A stretch of 64,000 nt of DNA from Acidobacteriota bacterium. GTDB taxonomy: Bacteria; Acidobacteriota; Aminicenantia; Aminicenantales; Saccharicenantaceae. The DNA lies in NCBI GenBank assembly GCA_033549365.1, contig JAWSUF010000001.1, positions 558,001 to 622,000 on the forward strand, written 5' to 3'. The notes beneath the pieces are model-generated. The model worked only from the letters and a program-made list of their open reading frames with translations, was not told where the DNA came from and did no database searches. The translations under genes and the position numbers were made by a program. Positions 1 through 8,700 of this stretch are shown piece after piece; the first letter of the stretch is position 1; the number at the start of each line of letters is the position of its first letter.

Positions 1-920
1 GCGACGGCGATGATGGACACCAGGTTGGCCAACGCCATGGCCATGATCGTGTACCAGGCGTATTCGCTCGTCGCCGCTGAACCGAAAAGCCGGAACATGA
101 AATCCGGCACGGAGGCGTGGAGGCCGGCGAAACCGCCGACTTTGGCCATACCCAGAGGCACAAGCATGATGGAAAAGATAGTGATCAAGACTCCCTGGAT
201 GACGTCCGTAATGGCCGCGGCCAGAAAGCCCCCCATGATGGTGTAAAACCCGACGATGACGACATAGAGAGCATAGAGCTCGATGGGCCGCGTATAGGAG
301 ATGAAGGACTTCAACTCGCCTTTTTTATGGCGTTCGCCGAGTTCGTCGTAGCGGGCCGATTCTTCGTCCGTCAGGCCTTCAGGGATCCGTTCCTGGAGAC
401 GCCGGTATTCTTGAAACAGATCAACGCTCCGGGTTTCCTCCACCGTGTATTTTTCTACGGGCTTGGGGGTCAGCGCCATGACGGTTTTCGCGGCGATCAT
501 GAAGGCCACGCCGTTTCCAAGAAAGGCCATGAACAGCGTGAAGACGGCAAAGGCCGCGGCCAGGAACCGGCTCCGGTAGCGCTCGGCAAAGAAATCGCCG
601 ATCGTTACCAGGCGGACGCGCCGGAAAAACCCGACCGTAAACCAGTAAAACGGAGTCAGGAAGAGAACAAGATACTGGATCCACATCCCGCCGATTCCCT
701 GGCGGTAGACCTCGCGGGAGATGACGATGGCCTGATCGGCATTTGTGGAGGTTCCGAAATTGAGAAAAAACTGGACGGTCTTTCCCAAACGGCGCCCGGC
801 CACATAAAAATCCTCCGTGGTTTTCGTCACGCGGGAAGCGCGGACGCCCAGCCAGAGGACAATGCCGAGAAAGGTCAGGACGACCAGGACGTCGAGCCAG
901 TGCAACCCCAGAAACGTCAT
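1..920 (-). CDS. Sodium:solute symporter (SSS family), C-terminus cut by window edge
   Basis: The reverse strand is open from an ATG at 918-920 to the window edge, about 306 residues with no stop. The start reads MTFLGLHWLDVLVVL and is followed by ASRVTKTTEDFYVAGRRLG, the substrate-side segment typical of sodium:solute symporters, and then by several long hydrophobic segments. Members use the sodium gradient to import sugars, amino acids or other small solutes across the inner membrane; the substrate cannot be read here. No clear ribosome site precedes the ATG. A possible promoter (TTGCAG, 17 bases, TATAAA) lies at 928-956. The gene is divergent from the EamA transporter. The family call is firm; the substrate is unknown. 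Confidence 0.88.
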   Translation of the reverse strand, partial: MTFLGLHWLDVLVVLTFLGIVLWLGVRASRVTKTTEDFYVAGRRLGKTVQFFLNFGTSTNADQAIVISREVYRQGIGGMWIQYLVLFLTPFYWFTVGFFRRVRLVTIGDFFAERYRSRFLAAAFAVFTLFMAFLGNGVAFMIAAKTVMALTPKPVEKYTVEETRSVDLFQEYRRLQERIPEGLTDEESARYDELGERHKKGELKSFISYTRPIELYALYVVIVGFYTIMGGFLAAAITDVIQGVLITIFSIMLVPLGMAKVGGFAGLHASVPDFMFRLFGSAATSEYAWYTIMAMALANLVSIIAV

Positions 921-1081
921 CGGAAGGTTTATATCATGCCCCGCCCGCTCCTGCAAGGCAGCGAAACCGGCGGCGCGTGGTCATTGACGCAACCGGAGGA
1001 ATTCTGTTACAAGTGAGGACTCGCCCGCGGCCCGGATTCCCGTTCCGGACGCCGGAGGCGGGAATCAGGAGGAAACCCAAC

Positions 1082-1999
1082 ATGTCCGCGCTTTTCGCTC
1101 AGATCGAAGCCGCCCCCCGCATGGGAGAGATTCTGGCTCTCACATCCGGCCTGGTCTGGGCCGTCTCCGTGATCCTGTTCCGGGTCATCGGGCGCACGGT
1201 TCATCCCCTGGCGCTCAATCTCTTCAAGAACATCTTCGCCGGAGCGCTTGTTATCCTGACGATGACGGCATGGGGTTTGCCCCTCCTTCCGAAACTCGTC
1301 CCGGCGGATTACGGGCTCTTCCTGTTGAGCGGGATTATCGGAATCGGAATTTCCGATACGTTGTTTTTAAAGAGCCTCAACATCCTGGGGGCAAGCCGTA
1401 CGGCCATCGTCGACTGCCTGTACAGCCCGTTTGTCATCGGGCTGTCCTTCCTGTTCCTGGCGGAAAGCATGACGGCCTCGCAGATATTCGGCGTCGTGCT
1501 CATCATTTCCGCGGTCCTGACCGTAACCCGGAACGGCGGCGACGAACCCCAATCGCGGCGGAATCTCGTTTTCGGCGTCTTTCTGGGGGCCCTGGCCATG
1601 TTGACCGTTGCGGCCGGGATCGTGATGGTCAAGCCGGCCCTGGCCCGGGTGCCCTTCCTCTGGGCGGTTCTTTTCCGCCTTCTGGGCGGAGCCGGATCGC
1701 TGGGAATTTTCATGTTTTTTCACCCCCGCCGCCGCACCATTCTGGCGCCTCTGGTTCAAATCGCCAACTGGAAGGCTCTCATTCCCGCTTCGTTTTTCGG
1801 GGGCTATCTTTCCCTGATTTTCTGGATGGGGGGGATGAAACTCGCCTTTGCCTCCGTTGCAGCCGCCCTCAACCAGCTCAACACCATCTTCATCGTCATC
1901 CTGGCGGCAATTTTCCTCAAGGAAAAGGTGACCGCTCTCAGGGTGGCGGCCATCGCCGGCGCCTTCATCGGCGCCTACCTAGCCTCCCACCCCTTTTGA
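1082..1999 (+). CDS. EamA/DMT-family membrane transporter
   Basis: A 305-residue protein of about ten hydrophobic segments arranged as two similar halves, each near 140 residues. This is the EamA (drug/metabolite transporter) fold, which moves metabolites across the inner membrane. The second half carries AALNQLNTIFIVILAAIFLK followed by EKVTALRVAAIAGAF, the characteristic end of an EamA repeat. The ATG at 1082 is chosen because AGGAGG lies just upstream and the earlier in-frame ATG at 977 adds only polar residues. A weak promoter (TTGACG, 18 bases, TACAAG) is seen at 984-1013. The substrate is not predictable. Confidence 0.88.
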   Translation: MSALFAQIEAAPRMGEILALTSGLVWAVSVILFRVIGRTVHPLALNLFKNIFAGALVILTMTAWGLPLLPKLVPADYGLFLLSGIIGIGISDTLFLKSLNILGASRTAIVDCLYSPFVIGLSFLFLAESMTASQIFGVVLIISAVLTVTRNGGDEPQSRRNLVFGVFLGALAMLTVAAGIVMVKPALARVPFLWAVLFRLLGGAGSLGIFMFFHPRRRTILAPLVQIANWKALIPASFFGGYLSLIFWMGGMKLAFASVAAALNQLNTIFIVILAAIFLKEKVTALRVAAIAGAFIGAYLASHPF

Positions 2000-2021
2000 C
2001 CTGATCCATTCAGAAAATTGG

Positions 2022-2861
2022 TTATTGTTTTGCGGCGAGCTTGATATCGACGAAGAAGTTGTAGCGCTTGGGTCCCGCCTGGAAACCGCCGGCGCTGGAG
2101 TCACCGGCGCGGGCTTCGCCGTCACGCATAGTCCCTTCCATGGAAGTCGCGGCGCCAGAGGCTCGGGAGCTGGCTTCGGCCCTTCGGGCCATCATGGCCT
2201 TCTGGATCTCCGGCGTCGTGCCGCCCCATTCGAAGCCCAGGGTCAGGGCCTGTCCGGGCTGAACACCGAGGCCTCCCGCATGCTCCGCCTGGCTCAGGGG
2301 AATGCGGAACTCGTAGGCAACGCTCTTGTCCTGGCCACGGGCATAGCGGAAATTCGGCGGCTGGGAATCGTCCTGCCCGCCGGTCGCAACCTGTCTCTTG
2401 GCGCTGATGACCTCGGCGTCATAAAGCATGAACATCTTTTTCGCCATCATTTCGGCTTTCTGCTGTTCGGTCAGGACATCGCCTTCCTTTTCCATCCGGG
2501 CAACGATCTCCTCGGCCGGCACCTGCTTGCGGCTGAAATGCAGACCGATGTTTTTTCTCTTTTTACCGTCCAGGTTGTAAAAGACCTTCATGCCGGTCAT
2601 ATCGATCGACGACAGAAACTGGGGATCCCGGAAGATGAAAAAGATATACAGGTTTTTATCGTCGTTCTTGAACGCGTAATCGACACCGTATTTTTCCTCA
2701 GTGTAAAAATCCGCATCGGCCCAGTCTTCGACGGCCCCGTCGATCCTCACCGGCGCAGAGGCCCAACCGCTGAGAACGGTATCGTCAGCCGCCATCGCGC
2801 CGCCGCTGATCATTCCGGCAATAACGAACGCCGCAACTCCCATTAATCTCATTCGTTTCAT
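2022..2861 (-). CDS. Exported protein with a CBM9/DOMON-like N-terminal region
   Basis: A 279-residue protein with a signal peptide of about 24 residues ending AMA. Residues 35-130 (VRIDGAVEDWADADFYTEE, later KNLYIFFIFRD) resemble the sandwich domains annotated as CBM9-like or DOMON-like, which bind sugars or haem. The remainder is Ala/Gly-rich with no recognised domain. The start is well supported: AGGAGG sits seven bases before the ATG, and a promoter with a perfect TATAAT lies upstream. It probably acts in the periplasm or at the cell surface. The ligand is unknown and the domain match is by eye only. Confidence 0.75.
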   Translation of the reverse strand: MKRMRLMGVAAFVIAGMISGGAMAADDTVLSGWASAPVRIDGAVEDWADADFYTEEKYGVDYAFKNDDKNLYIFFIFRDPQFLSSIDMTGMKVFYNLDGKKRKNIGLHFSRKQVPAEEIVARMEKEGDVLTEQQKAEMMAKKMFMLYDAEVISAKRQVATGGQDDSQPPNFRYARGQDKSVAYEFRIPLSQAEHAGGLGVQPGQALTLGFEWGGTTPEIQKAMMARRAEASSRASGAATSMEGTMRDGEARAGDSSAGGFQAGPKRYNFFVDIKLAAKQ

Positions 2862-2915
2862 TCCAACCTCCTCGGGCCTGATGTGCGACCCTCAATCAAA
2901 TAAAGTGACATCACT

Positions 2916-2943
2916 ATTATAATGGATTCCACGACGGATTCAA
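2916..2943 (-). promoter_or_regulatory. Sigma-70-like promoter for the exported CBM9-like protein
   Basis: On the reverse strand TTGAAT (2938-2943) and TATAAT (2916-2921) are separated by 16 bases and precede the gene ending at 2022. The -10 box matches the consensus perfectly and the -35 box matches four of six. Confidence 0.6.
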
Positions 2944-2962
2944 ACTTCGTCCGGGTCCGGTC

Positions 2963-3592
2963 TCAGGCTGAAAGCAACCGCCCGATTTCCTCGACGGCGC
3001 TGGCCGCATCCGGGGCATAGCCCTCGGCCCGGATCTGGTCGGCATAGGCGCGGGTGACGGGCGCCCCGCCGATGATAACGGGGACGGACAGGCCGGCGGA
3101 GCGCAGGGAATCCACGACGTTTTTCATGTTGACCATGGTCGTCGTCAGAAGCGCCGACAGGGCGATGACGCCGGCGCCGTTCGTCCGGGCCGCCTCGACG
3201 AAGGCCTCGGGAGCGACGTCGATTCCGAGATCGACGATCTTGTATCCCGACCCGCGGAGCATCATGGCCACAAGATTTTTCCCGATATCGTGGAGATCTC
3301 CTTTAACGGTCCCAATGACGACAATCCCCCGGGGCGCGACCTTGTCCCGGACGAGATGGGGCTCAAGCCGGGCCAACCCGGCGTTCATCGCCCGGGCGGC
3401 CACCAGCACTTCCGGGATGAAAACCTCATTGTTCTTGAACATGACGCCCAGACGCTCCATGCCGGGGATCAGGCCTTCATTCAGAATTCGGGCTGCGGGT
3501 TGACCCGACGCCAGCGCTTGTTCGACGAGTTCCGTGACCTTGTCTTTGTTTCCGGCCAGCAGGGCTTCCTGGATGTCTTTGAACATGTCCAT
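2963..3592 (-). CDS. Corrinoid (methylcobamide-binding) protein, MtbC/MttC type
   Basis: A 209-residue two-domain protein. Residues 1-85 match the helical cap domain of methyltransferase corrinoid proteins. Residues 88-209 form the B12-binding domain, with the cobalt-ligand motif DxHxxG at D99, H101 and G104 (GDLHDIGKN), followed by LSALLTTTM and the GGAPVT loop. Such proteins shuttle methyl groups between a substrate-specific methyltransferase and a methyl acceptor in the cytoplasm. Neither a partner methyltransferase (MttB/MtaB type) nor a reactivation protein is encoded in this window, so the methyl donor is unknown. AAGGAG lies about seven bases upstream of the ATG. The TIM-barrel gene starts divergently at 3716. 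Confidence 0.93.
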   Translation of the reverse strand: MDMFKDIQEALLAGNKDKVTELVEQALASGQPAARILNEGLIPGMERLGVMFKNNEVFIPEVLVAARAMNAGLARLEPHLVRDKVAPRGIVVIGTVKGDLHDIGKNLVAMMLRGSGYKIVDLGIDVAPEAFVEAARTNGAGVIALSALLTTTMVNMKNVVDSLRSAGLSVPVIIGGAPVTRAYADQIRAEGYAPDAASAVEEIGRLLSA

Positions 3593-3715
3593 CTCCTTGT
3601 GTGCCCCCTAATATCCCAAGATGCCGATATCATGTCAAGATGGATCGCCCGATACATCGCTTTTCAAGACCGTCCCTTTTTGCTACCATGACCGCGGACG
3701 GCACAGCATCCGGAC

Positions 3716-4702
3716 ATGAAACGCTTCAATGTCGGAATCGACAGCTACGGTCTCGAATTCCGCCGGTTGACGCCCTTTGAACTCCTGGACTGGGCGCTTA
3801 TGAACGACGCCGACGGCGTCCAGTTCTCCGGCATCGATCCGGCCCTGGGTCTCGAGGTGGATAAGCCCTTTCTCGAAGAATTGGGCGCCTACGCCGCCGA
3901 AAACAATCTGTATCTCGAATGGGGCGGCGGCCAGCACATTCCCCTCGATCTCGCTTCCGGAAAACCCCTCGATATCCGGGCCGTCAACAGAAAGGCGGCC
4001 GAGGAGGCCCGCATCCTTGGCGTTTCCGTGATCCGCTCCTGCTCGGGCGGGCTCATGCGCTGGACCCCGGACGCCTTGCCGACCGAGACCTATCTCCGGT
4101 TGAGCGCCGAAAGCCTCAAGGCCCAGCTTTCCATGCTCCGCGACCATGGCGTCACACTGGCCCTCGAAACTCATTTCGAGTTCACGACGTTCGAGATTCT
4201 CAGGTTATTCGACATGTGCGATGTCGCCCCCGGAGAGGGGCTGGGCATTTGCCTGGACACCATGAATCTTCTGACCATGCTCGAAGACCCCGTCCCGGCG
4301 ACGCGCCGCGTCCTGCCCTGGGTCGTCGCGACGCATATCAAGGACGGCGGCATCCTTCTTCGGGACGAGGGCCTCGTTTCTTTTCCGGCCGAGGCCGGAG
4401 AAGGCATCATCGATTTCGCCGCAATTTTCGATCTCCTGGCCGCACAGCCACGACGAATCAACCTTTCTCTCGAAGACCACGGCGGGGATTTCCCGATTCC
4501 GATCTTCGATCCCGTTTTCCTGTCCGGATTTCCCAACCTGACGGCCGGTGAATTGACATCCCTCTTGAAGCTCGCCCTCCTGAGCGCCGAAGCCGTTCGG
4601 ACCGGCCAAATCGGTGTTCTCGACAGGAAACTCTGGCCCCGGGTGGGCGAAGCCCGCCTCAAACGGGGTTTACGCAACATCCGGCGCATCGCGAACGGAT
4701 AG
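3716..4702 (+). CDS. Sugar phosphate isomerase/epimerase-like TIM-barrel protein
   Basis: A 328-residue protein of the AP-endonuclease-2/xylose-isomerase-like TIM-barrel family. The expected metal ligands are visible in order: Glu in LALETHFEFT, Asp in CLDTMN, His in ATHIKDGG and Glu in LSLEDHGGDFP. Family members isomerise or epimerise sugars and keto-sugars, and some act on glycosides after oxidation. It heads a forward run: the oxidoreductase gene begins five bases after its stop, so the two are probably co-transcribed. No good ribosome site is seen. The exact substrate cannot be inferred. Confidence 0.85.
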   Translation: MKRFNVGIDSYGLEFRRLTPFELLDWALMNDADGVQFSGIDPALGLEVDKPFLEELGAYAAENNLYLEWGGGQHIPLDLASGKPLDIRAVNRKAAEEARILGVSVIRSCSGGLMRWTPDALPTETYLRLSAESLKAQLSMLRDHGVTLALETHFEFTTFEILRLFDMCDVAPGEGLGICLDTMNLLTMLEDPVPATRRVLPWVVATHIKDGGILLRDEGLVSFPAEAGEGIIDFAAIFDLLAAQPRRINLSLEDHGGDFPIPIFDPVFLSGFPNLTAGELTSLLKLALLSAEAVRTGQIGVLDRKLWPRVGEARLKRGLRNIRRIANG

Positions 4703-4707
4703 CCCCC

Positions 4708-6012
4708 ATGGCCGTCCACGAACATTTCAATTTCCAGAGCAAGGAGACGCTCCTCGAAAAAGCCCGCACCCTCGGACACCCCCTCCCCTGGATCGACGAC
4801 ATCGGCGCCCTTCTTCAACCGGAGGTCCTGTACGGGAAGGTTCTGTCCAACAGGTTGGCCGTTCTTCCCATGGAGGGGGCGGACAGCAAGCCCGACGGTT
4901 CGCCTTCGGAAACGACATTCCGCAGATATCAAAGATTCGCCGGCGGCGGAAGCTCTCTCATCTGGTTCGAAGCCACGGCCGTCGTCCCGGAGGGTCGATC
5001 CAATCCCCGCCAGCTCATGCTGAACGCCGCAACGCGGGACGGCTTTGCAAGGCTTGTCGAGGCCGTTCGCAAAGCGGCCGGCCGGAATGCGATCGCCGTC
5101 ATTCTCCAACTGACCCATTCCGGACGCTTTTCCAAGCCGGAAGGGAAACTTCGACCGACGATCGCTGTAAAAAACCCCCATCTCGATCATCTTCAGGGGC
5201 TTCCGAACGACCATCCGCTGATCACCGACTCGGAACTCGACCGGCTTCAGGAGAGATTCGCGGAGGCCGGCGTCCTGGCCGCTGAGGCCGGATTCGACGG
5301 CGTCGACGTCAAGGCCTGCCACGGATACCTCGTAGCCGAACTTCTGACCGCGAGGCTGCGACTCAACAGCCGCTACGGAGGATCCTTGGCCGATCGCTCC
5401 CGGTTTCTTCTCCAAACCATCGAAAAAATCCGAACGGCCGCGCCCGGACTTCTCGTCGCTTGCCGCCTGAACGCCTATGACGCCGTTCCCTATCCCCACG
5501 GCTTCGGGGTCGATGTGAACAATCCAGGCATCGAGAACGCCGAAGAAGTCCTGGCCCTGACCGCGGAACTGAGACGCCGGGGCGTTTCCCTTCTCGGCCT
5601 GTCCCTGGGGATTCCTTTTCTGAACCCCCAATACGGGCGGCCCTTCGACACGCCCATTCCCGGCGGCTCAACGCCCTCCGAACATCCTCTTGAAGGTGTC
5701 GCCCGCCACTTGAGGGCGGCCGCGCGGGTCCGGCAAGCATTTCCCGACATCGCCGTTGTCGCCGCCGGCCTCACGTGGCTGCGCCGTTTTTTCCCCAACG
5801 TCGGAGCGGCCATGATCGAGTCGCGACAATCGACGTTCATCGGCCAGGGACGCGGCGCCCTGGCCTATCCGGATTTCGCCCGGGATTTATTCGAAACAGG
5901 CAAGATGGATCCGGCAAAAACCTGCACGACCTGTTCGCTTTGCTCCAAACTCCTGAGAGAAGGGCGGCCCTCGGGATGCGTCGTTCGGGACGGCCCCTTT
6001 TATTCAATTTGA
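4708..6012 (+). CDS. NADH:flavin oxidoreductase (old yellow enzyme family) with C-terminal Cys cluster
   Basis: A 434-residue OYE-type TIM barrel. The substrate/FMN region shows VILQLTHSGRFSKPEG, KACHGYLVAELL and SRYGGSLADRSRFLL, all typical of 2,4-dienoyl-CoA reductase-like proteins. The end carries CTTCSLC and a fourth Cys about eleven residues later, the [4Fe-4S] pattern of the FadH group, but the usual C-terminal FAD/NAD domain of about 250 residues is absent. Such enzymes reduce activated C=C bonds using FMN. It lies between a TIM-barrel isomerase-like gene and an arsC-like gene and is probably part of the same catabolic run. Electrons may come from a separate protein. Confidence 0.87.
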   Translation: MAVHEHFNFQSKETLLEKARTLGHPLPWIDDIGALLQPEVLYGKVLSNRLAVLPMEGADSKPDGSPSETTFRRYQRFAGGGSSLIWFEATAVVPEGRSNPRQLMLNAATRDGFARLVEAVRKAAGRNAIAVILQLTHSGRFSKPEGKLRPTIAVKNPHLDHLQGLPNDHPLITDSELDRLQERFAEAGVLAAEAGFDGVDVKACHGYLVAELLTARLRLNSRYGGSLADRSRFLLQTIEKIRTAAPGLLVACRLNAYDAVPYPHGFGVDVNNPGIENAEEVLALTAELRRRGVSLLGLSLGIPFLNPQYGRPFDTPIPGGSTPSEHPLEGVARHLRAAARVRQAFPDIAVVAAGLTWLRRFFPNVGAAMIESRQSTFIGQGRGALAYPDFARDLFETGKMDPAKTCTTCSLCSKLLREGRPSGCVVRDGPFYSI

Positions 6013-6082
6013 GTCGAGATTCATCAAAACTTAACAATCCTGTATTATGGTGAGAAAGAAAAGCCGTGAGGAGGCTGCCGCC

Positions 6083-6559
6083 ATGAATAAAAAACGCGTC
6101 CTTTTCGTTTGTGTCCACAACAGCGCCAGAAGCCAAATGGCCGAGACCTTTCTCAATGCCCTGGGACGGGATCATTTTGAAGCCAAGAGCGCCGGTCTGG
6201 AGCCCGGGCAGCTCAACCCGCTGGCCGTTCAGGCCATGGCCGAGGCCGGATTCGACATCTCCAAGAACCCGACTAAAAGCGTCTTCGATATTTTCCGCCG
6301 GGGTGAGCTTTTTTCCTTTGTCATCACTGTCTGCGACGCCGAGGCGGCCGAAAAATGCCCCATTTTCCCCGGAATCACGACAACCCTGAACTGGAGCTTC
6401 GAGGACCCGTCCTCTTTTGAGGGAACCTGGGAGGAGCGTCTGGAGAAAACGCGCCGCGTCCGGGACGCCATCCGGTCCCGGGTGGAGGAATTCATCCTCG
6501 AACACGGCCCAAAGGATCGCGAGCTTCTCGACTTTTCCCTCGATCAAAAAAAAGACTGA
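6083..6559 (+). CDS. arsC: Arsenate reductase ArsC-like / low-molecular-weight protein tyrosine phosphatase
   Basis: A 158-residue protein with the CX5R phosphatase loop CVHNSARS (C10 to R16) near its N-terminus. Two further cysteines, C84 (VCDAEAA) and C92 (KCPIFPG), match the resolving pair of thioredoxin-coupled arsenate reductases, which reduce arsenate to arsenite in the cytoplasm. The ATG at 6083 is preferred over the earlier one at 6047 because GAGGAGG lies about seven bases upstream and the family starts with KRVLFVC. No arsenite efflux gene or ArsR is nearby, so a phosphatase role is not excluded. Confidence 0.87.
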   Translation: MNKKRVLFVCVHNSARSQMAETFLNALGRDHFEAKSAGLEPGQLNPLAVQAMAEAGFDISKNPTKSVFDIFRRGELFSFVITVCDAEAAEKCPIFPGITTTLNWSFEDPSSFEGTWEERLEKTRRVRDAIRSRVEEFILEHGPKDRELLDFSLDQKKD

Positions 6560-6607
6560 GACCGCGCCGGGACGCCGGATACCCCGATTTTTCCGGAAGC
6601 CGAAAGC

Positions 6608-6636
6608 TTCAACACCGTCCGGAACTCTGATATAAT
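6608..6636 (+). promoter_or_regulatory. Candidate promoter for the FAD oxidoreductase gene
   Basis: TTCAAC (6608-6613), 17 bases, then a perfect TATAAT (6631-6636) precede the start at 6673. The -35 box is weak. Confidence 0.45.
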
Positions 6637-6672
6637 CCCGCCAGGAAACCAACCGGAAGGAGAGCCTGCGCC

Positions 6673-8691
6673 ATGAGGAAGGGGACGTTGCGCATCGGAC
6701 GTGTCGATTTTCCCGTCCACGCCGTAAACACCCTCATCATTGGAAGCGGAGCCGCCGCGCTCAACGCCGCCGTCCGGCTTCACGATTACGGGCAGACCGA
6801 CATCGCCATTATCACGGACGCCTGGGACGGAGGGACATCATTCAATTCCGGATCCGACAAACAGACTTATTACAAGCTGTCCCTGGCCGGATCCGAGCCC
6901 GACTCCCCTTTGAAGATGGCCGAGGACCTCTTTGCCGGAGGCTGTATGCACGGCGACATCGCTCTCTGTGAGGCCCAGAACTCGCCGCGGGCGTTTTTCG
7001 ATCTCGTCGGTCTGGGAGTGCCCTTCCCTTTTGACGAATATGGAGCCTACGTCGGCTACAAGACCGACCACGATCCGCGCCAGAGAGCGACATCGGCCGG
7101 ACCGCTGACCTCCCGGCTGATGTTCGAAGCCCTGGCCCGGGAAGTCCGGAGGCGGCGCATCAAGGTTTTCGACCGCCACAACGCGATCGCCCTGCTGACC
7201 GAGGGCAAAGGCGCGGGAAAAGCCGTGATCGGCGCCGTCGCCCTGGATAAAAAACGGCTCCGCCCGCCGGAACTGGGCTTCGTCCTGTTCAACGCCGTCA
7301 ATGTCGTTCTGGGGACAGGGGGCCCTGGAGGCCTGTACCGGTATTCCGTCTATCCCGAAAGCCAGACCGGATCTCACGGCCTGGCCTTCGCCGCCGGGGC
7401 CGTGGCTCAAAACCTGACCGAGTCCCAGTTCGGGCTGGCCTCTCTGAAATTCCGCTGGAATCTCTCGGGCACCTATCAGCAGGTTTTGCCGCGGTATTTC
7501 TCGACGGATCGGGAGGGCGGTGACGAAAAAGAGTTTCTGACCGAGGTCTTCCCGGACATGGGTCGGCTGGCCACGGCGATTTTTCTGAAGGGATACCAGT
7601 GGCCCTTTGATCCCCGGAAGATTTCGAATTACGGGTCCTCACTGATCGACCTCCTTGTCTACCGTGAGACCGTCGAACGGGGACGTCGGGTTTTTCTGGA
7701 TTTTCGGCGGAATCTTTCGGGAGGAGGGCGCCTGGAGGACTTTTCCTTCCGCCTGCTGTCCGAAGAAGCCCGGGCCTACCTGGAAAAATCCGACGCGCTC
7801 CTGGCCACGCCCATCCTTCGCCTCAAACACATGAATCACCCCGCCTTCGAGATCTACAAGAGCCACGGCATCGACCTGGGTCGACAGCCGCTCGAAATCG
7901 CCGTCTGCGCCCAGCACAACAACGGCGGCTTCCGGGGGAATATCTGGTGGGAATCCAACATTCACCGGCTCTTTCCCGTGGGTGAAGCGAACGGCACGCA
8001 CGGCATTTATCGTCCGGGCGGTTCGGCCCTGAATTCCGGCCAGGTCGGCGGACTTCGGGCCGCGCTCTTCATCGCCAGAAAATCCAGAAAGGCGCCGCGG
8101 GCCGACCGTGCTTTTCAGGCCGCGGCAAGAAGCCAGGTTCAGGCCCATTACGAACAGGCTCTGCGCATGATCGATCCCGCATCCCGCGAGACCGGGCTTC
8201 TCCGGCAGATCGACGGCGAATTGAAGGATCGCATGTCCTCCCACGGCGCCCATATCCGCAGGGTCGAAGACATCCCGCGACAGGTCCGGGCGGCCTGGAG
8301 CCTTCGTCGCAAGGCCGAAACCCAGCTTCGCGTTCCCTCGGCCCGGCTTCTGCCCGAAGCCTTCCGTGTCCAGGATCTCTGCCTGTCCCATGCCATTTAC
8401 CTGGAAGCCATGGAGGAATACCATGCCCGCGGCGGGAAAAGCCGGGGGTCCTATCTCGTTCTGGACCGGGACGGGCATCTTCCCTGCCCCGGGCTCGAAG
8501 CCGCTTGGAAATTCGCCGACACCCCGGCCGATGCCTTCGTCAACCGGAAGATCCTCGAGGTTTTCATCGATGACGACGGGACGGTCCGCAAGCGCTGGGT
8601 TCCCGTCCGGCCCGTCCCCCGCGAGGACAAATGGTTCGAAAACGTCTGGAACGATTTCATGAAAGACGGCATCATCCGCGAGGAAGAATAA
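6673..8691 (+). CDS. FAD-dependent oxidoreductase, fumarate reductase/succinate dehydrogenase flavoprotein-like
   Basis: A 672-residue protein with the N-terminal dinucleotide-binding motif TLIIGSGAAALNAAVRL (residues 19-35) and the flavoprotein ending GIYRPGGSALNSGQVGGL near residue 450, as in the FAD_binding_2 family. The last 200 residues are helical and may correspond to the C-terminal region of that family. Enzymes of this type oxidise or reduce C-C bonds of small acids or oxidise alcohol groups using FAD. AAGGAG precedes the ATG. The SDR gene starts nine bases after its stop, which points to coupled expression. The substrate is unknown; its neighbours suggest it oxidises or dehydrates a sugar-derived or alicyclic compound. 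Confidence 0.85.
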   Translation: MRKGTLRIGRVDFPVHAVNTLIIGSGAAALNAAVRLHDYGQTDIAIITDAWDGGTSFNSGSDKQTYYKLSLAGSEPDSPLKMAEDLFAGGCMHGDIALCEAQNSPRAFFDLVGLGVPFPFDEYGAYVGYKTDHDPRQRATSAGPLTSRLMFEALAREVRRRRIKVFDRHNAIALLTEGKGAGKAVIGAVALDKKRLRPPELGFVLFNAVNVVLGTGGPGGLYRYSVYPESQTGSHGLAFAAGAVAQNLTESQFGLASLKFRWNLSGTYQQVLPRYFSTDREGGDEKEFLTEVFPDMGRLATAIFLKGYQWPFDPRKISNYGSSLIDLLVYRETVERGRRVFLDFRRNLSGGGRLEDFSFRLLSEEARAYLEKSDALLATPILRLKHMNHPAFEIYKSHGIDLGRQPLEIAVCAQHNNGGFRGNIWWESNIHRLFPVGEANGTHGIYRPGGSALNSGQVGGLRAALFIARKSRKAPRADRAFQAAARSQVQAHYEQALRMIDPASRETGLLRQIDGELKDRMSSHGAHIRRVEDIPRQVRAAWSLRRKAETQLRVPSARLLPEAFRVQDLCLSHAIYLEAMEEYHARGGKSRGSYLVLDRDGHLPCPGLEAAWKFADTPADAFVNRKILEVFIDDDGTVRKRWVPVRPVPREDKWFENVWNDFMKDGIIREEE

Positions 8692-8700
8692 GGAGAGGCC

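Noticed and set aside
4171-5631. Reverse open frame of 486 codons
   Set aside because: Antisense to the TIM-barrel and old-yellow-enzyme genes.
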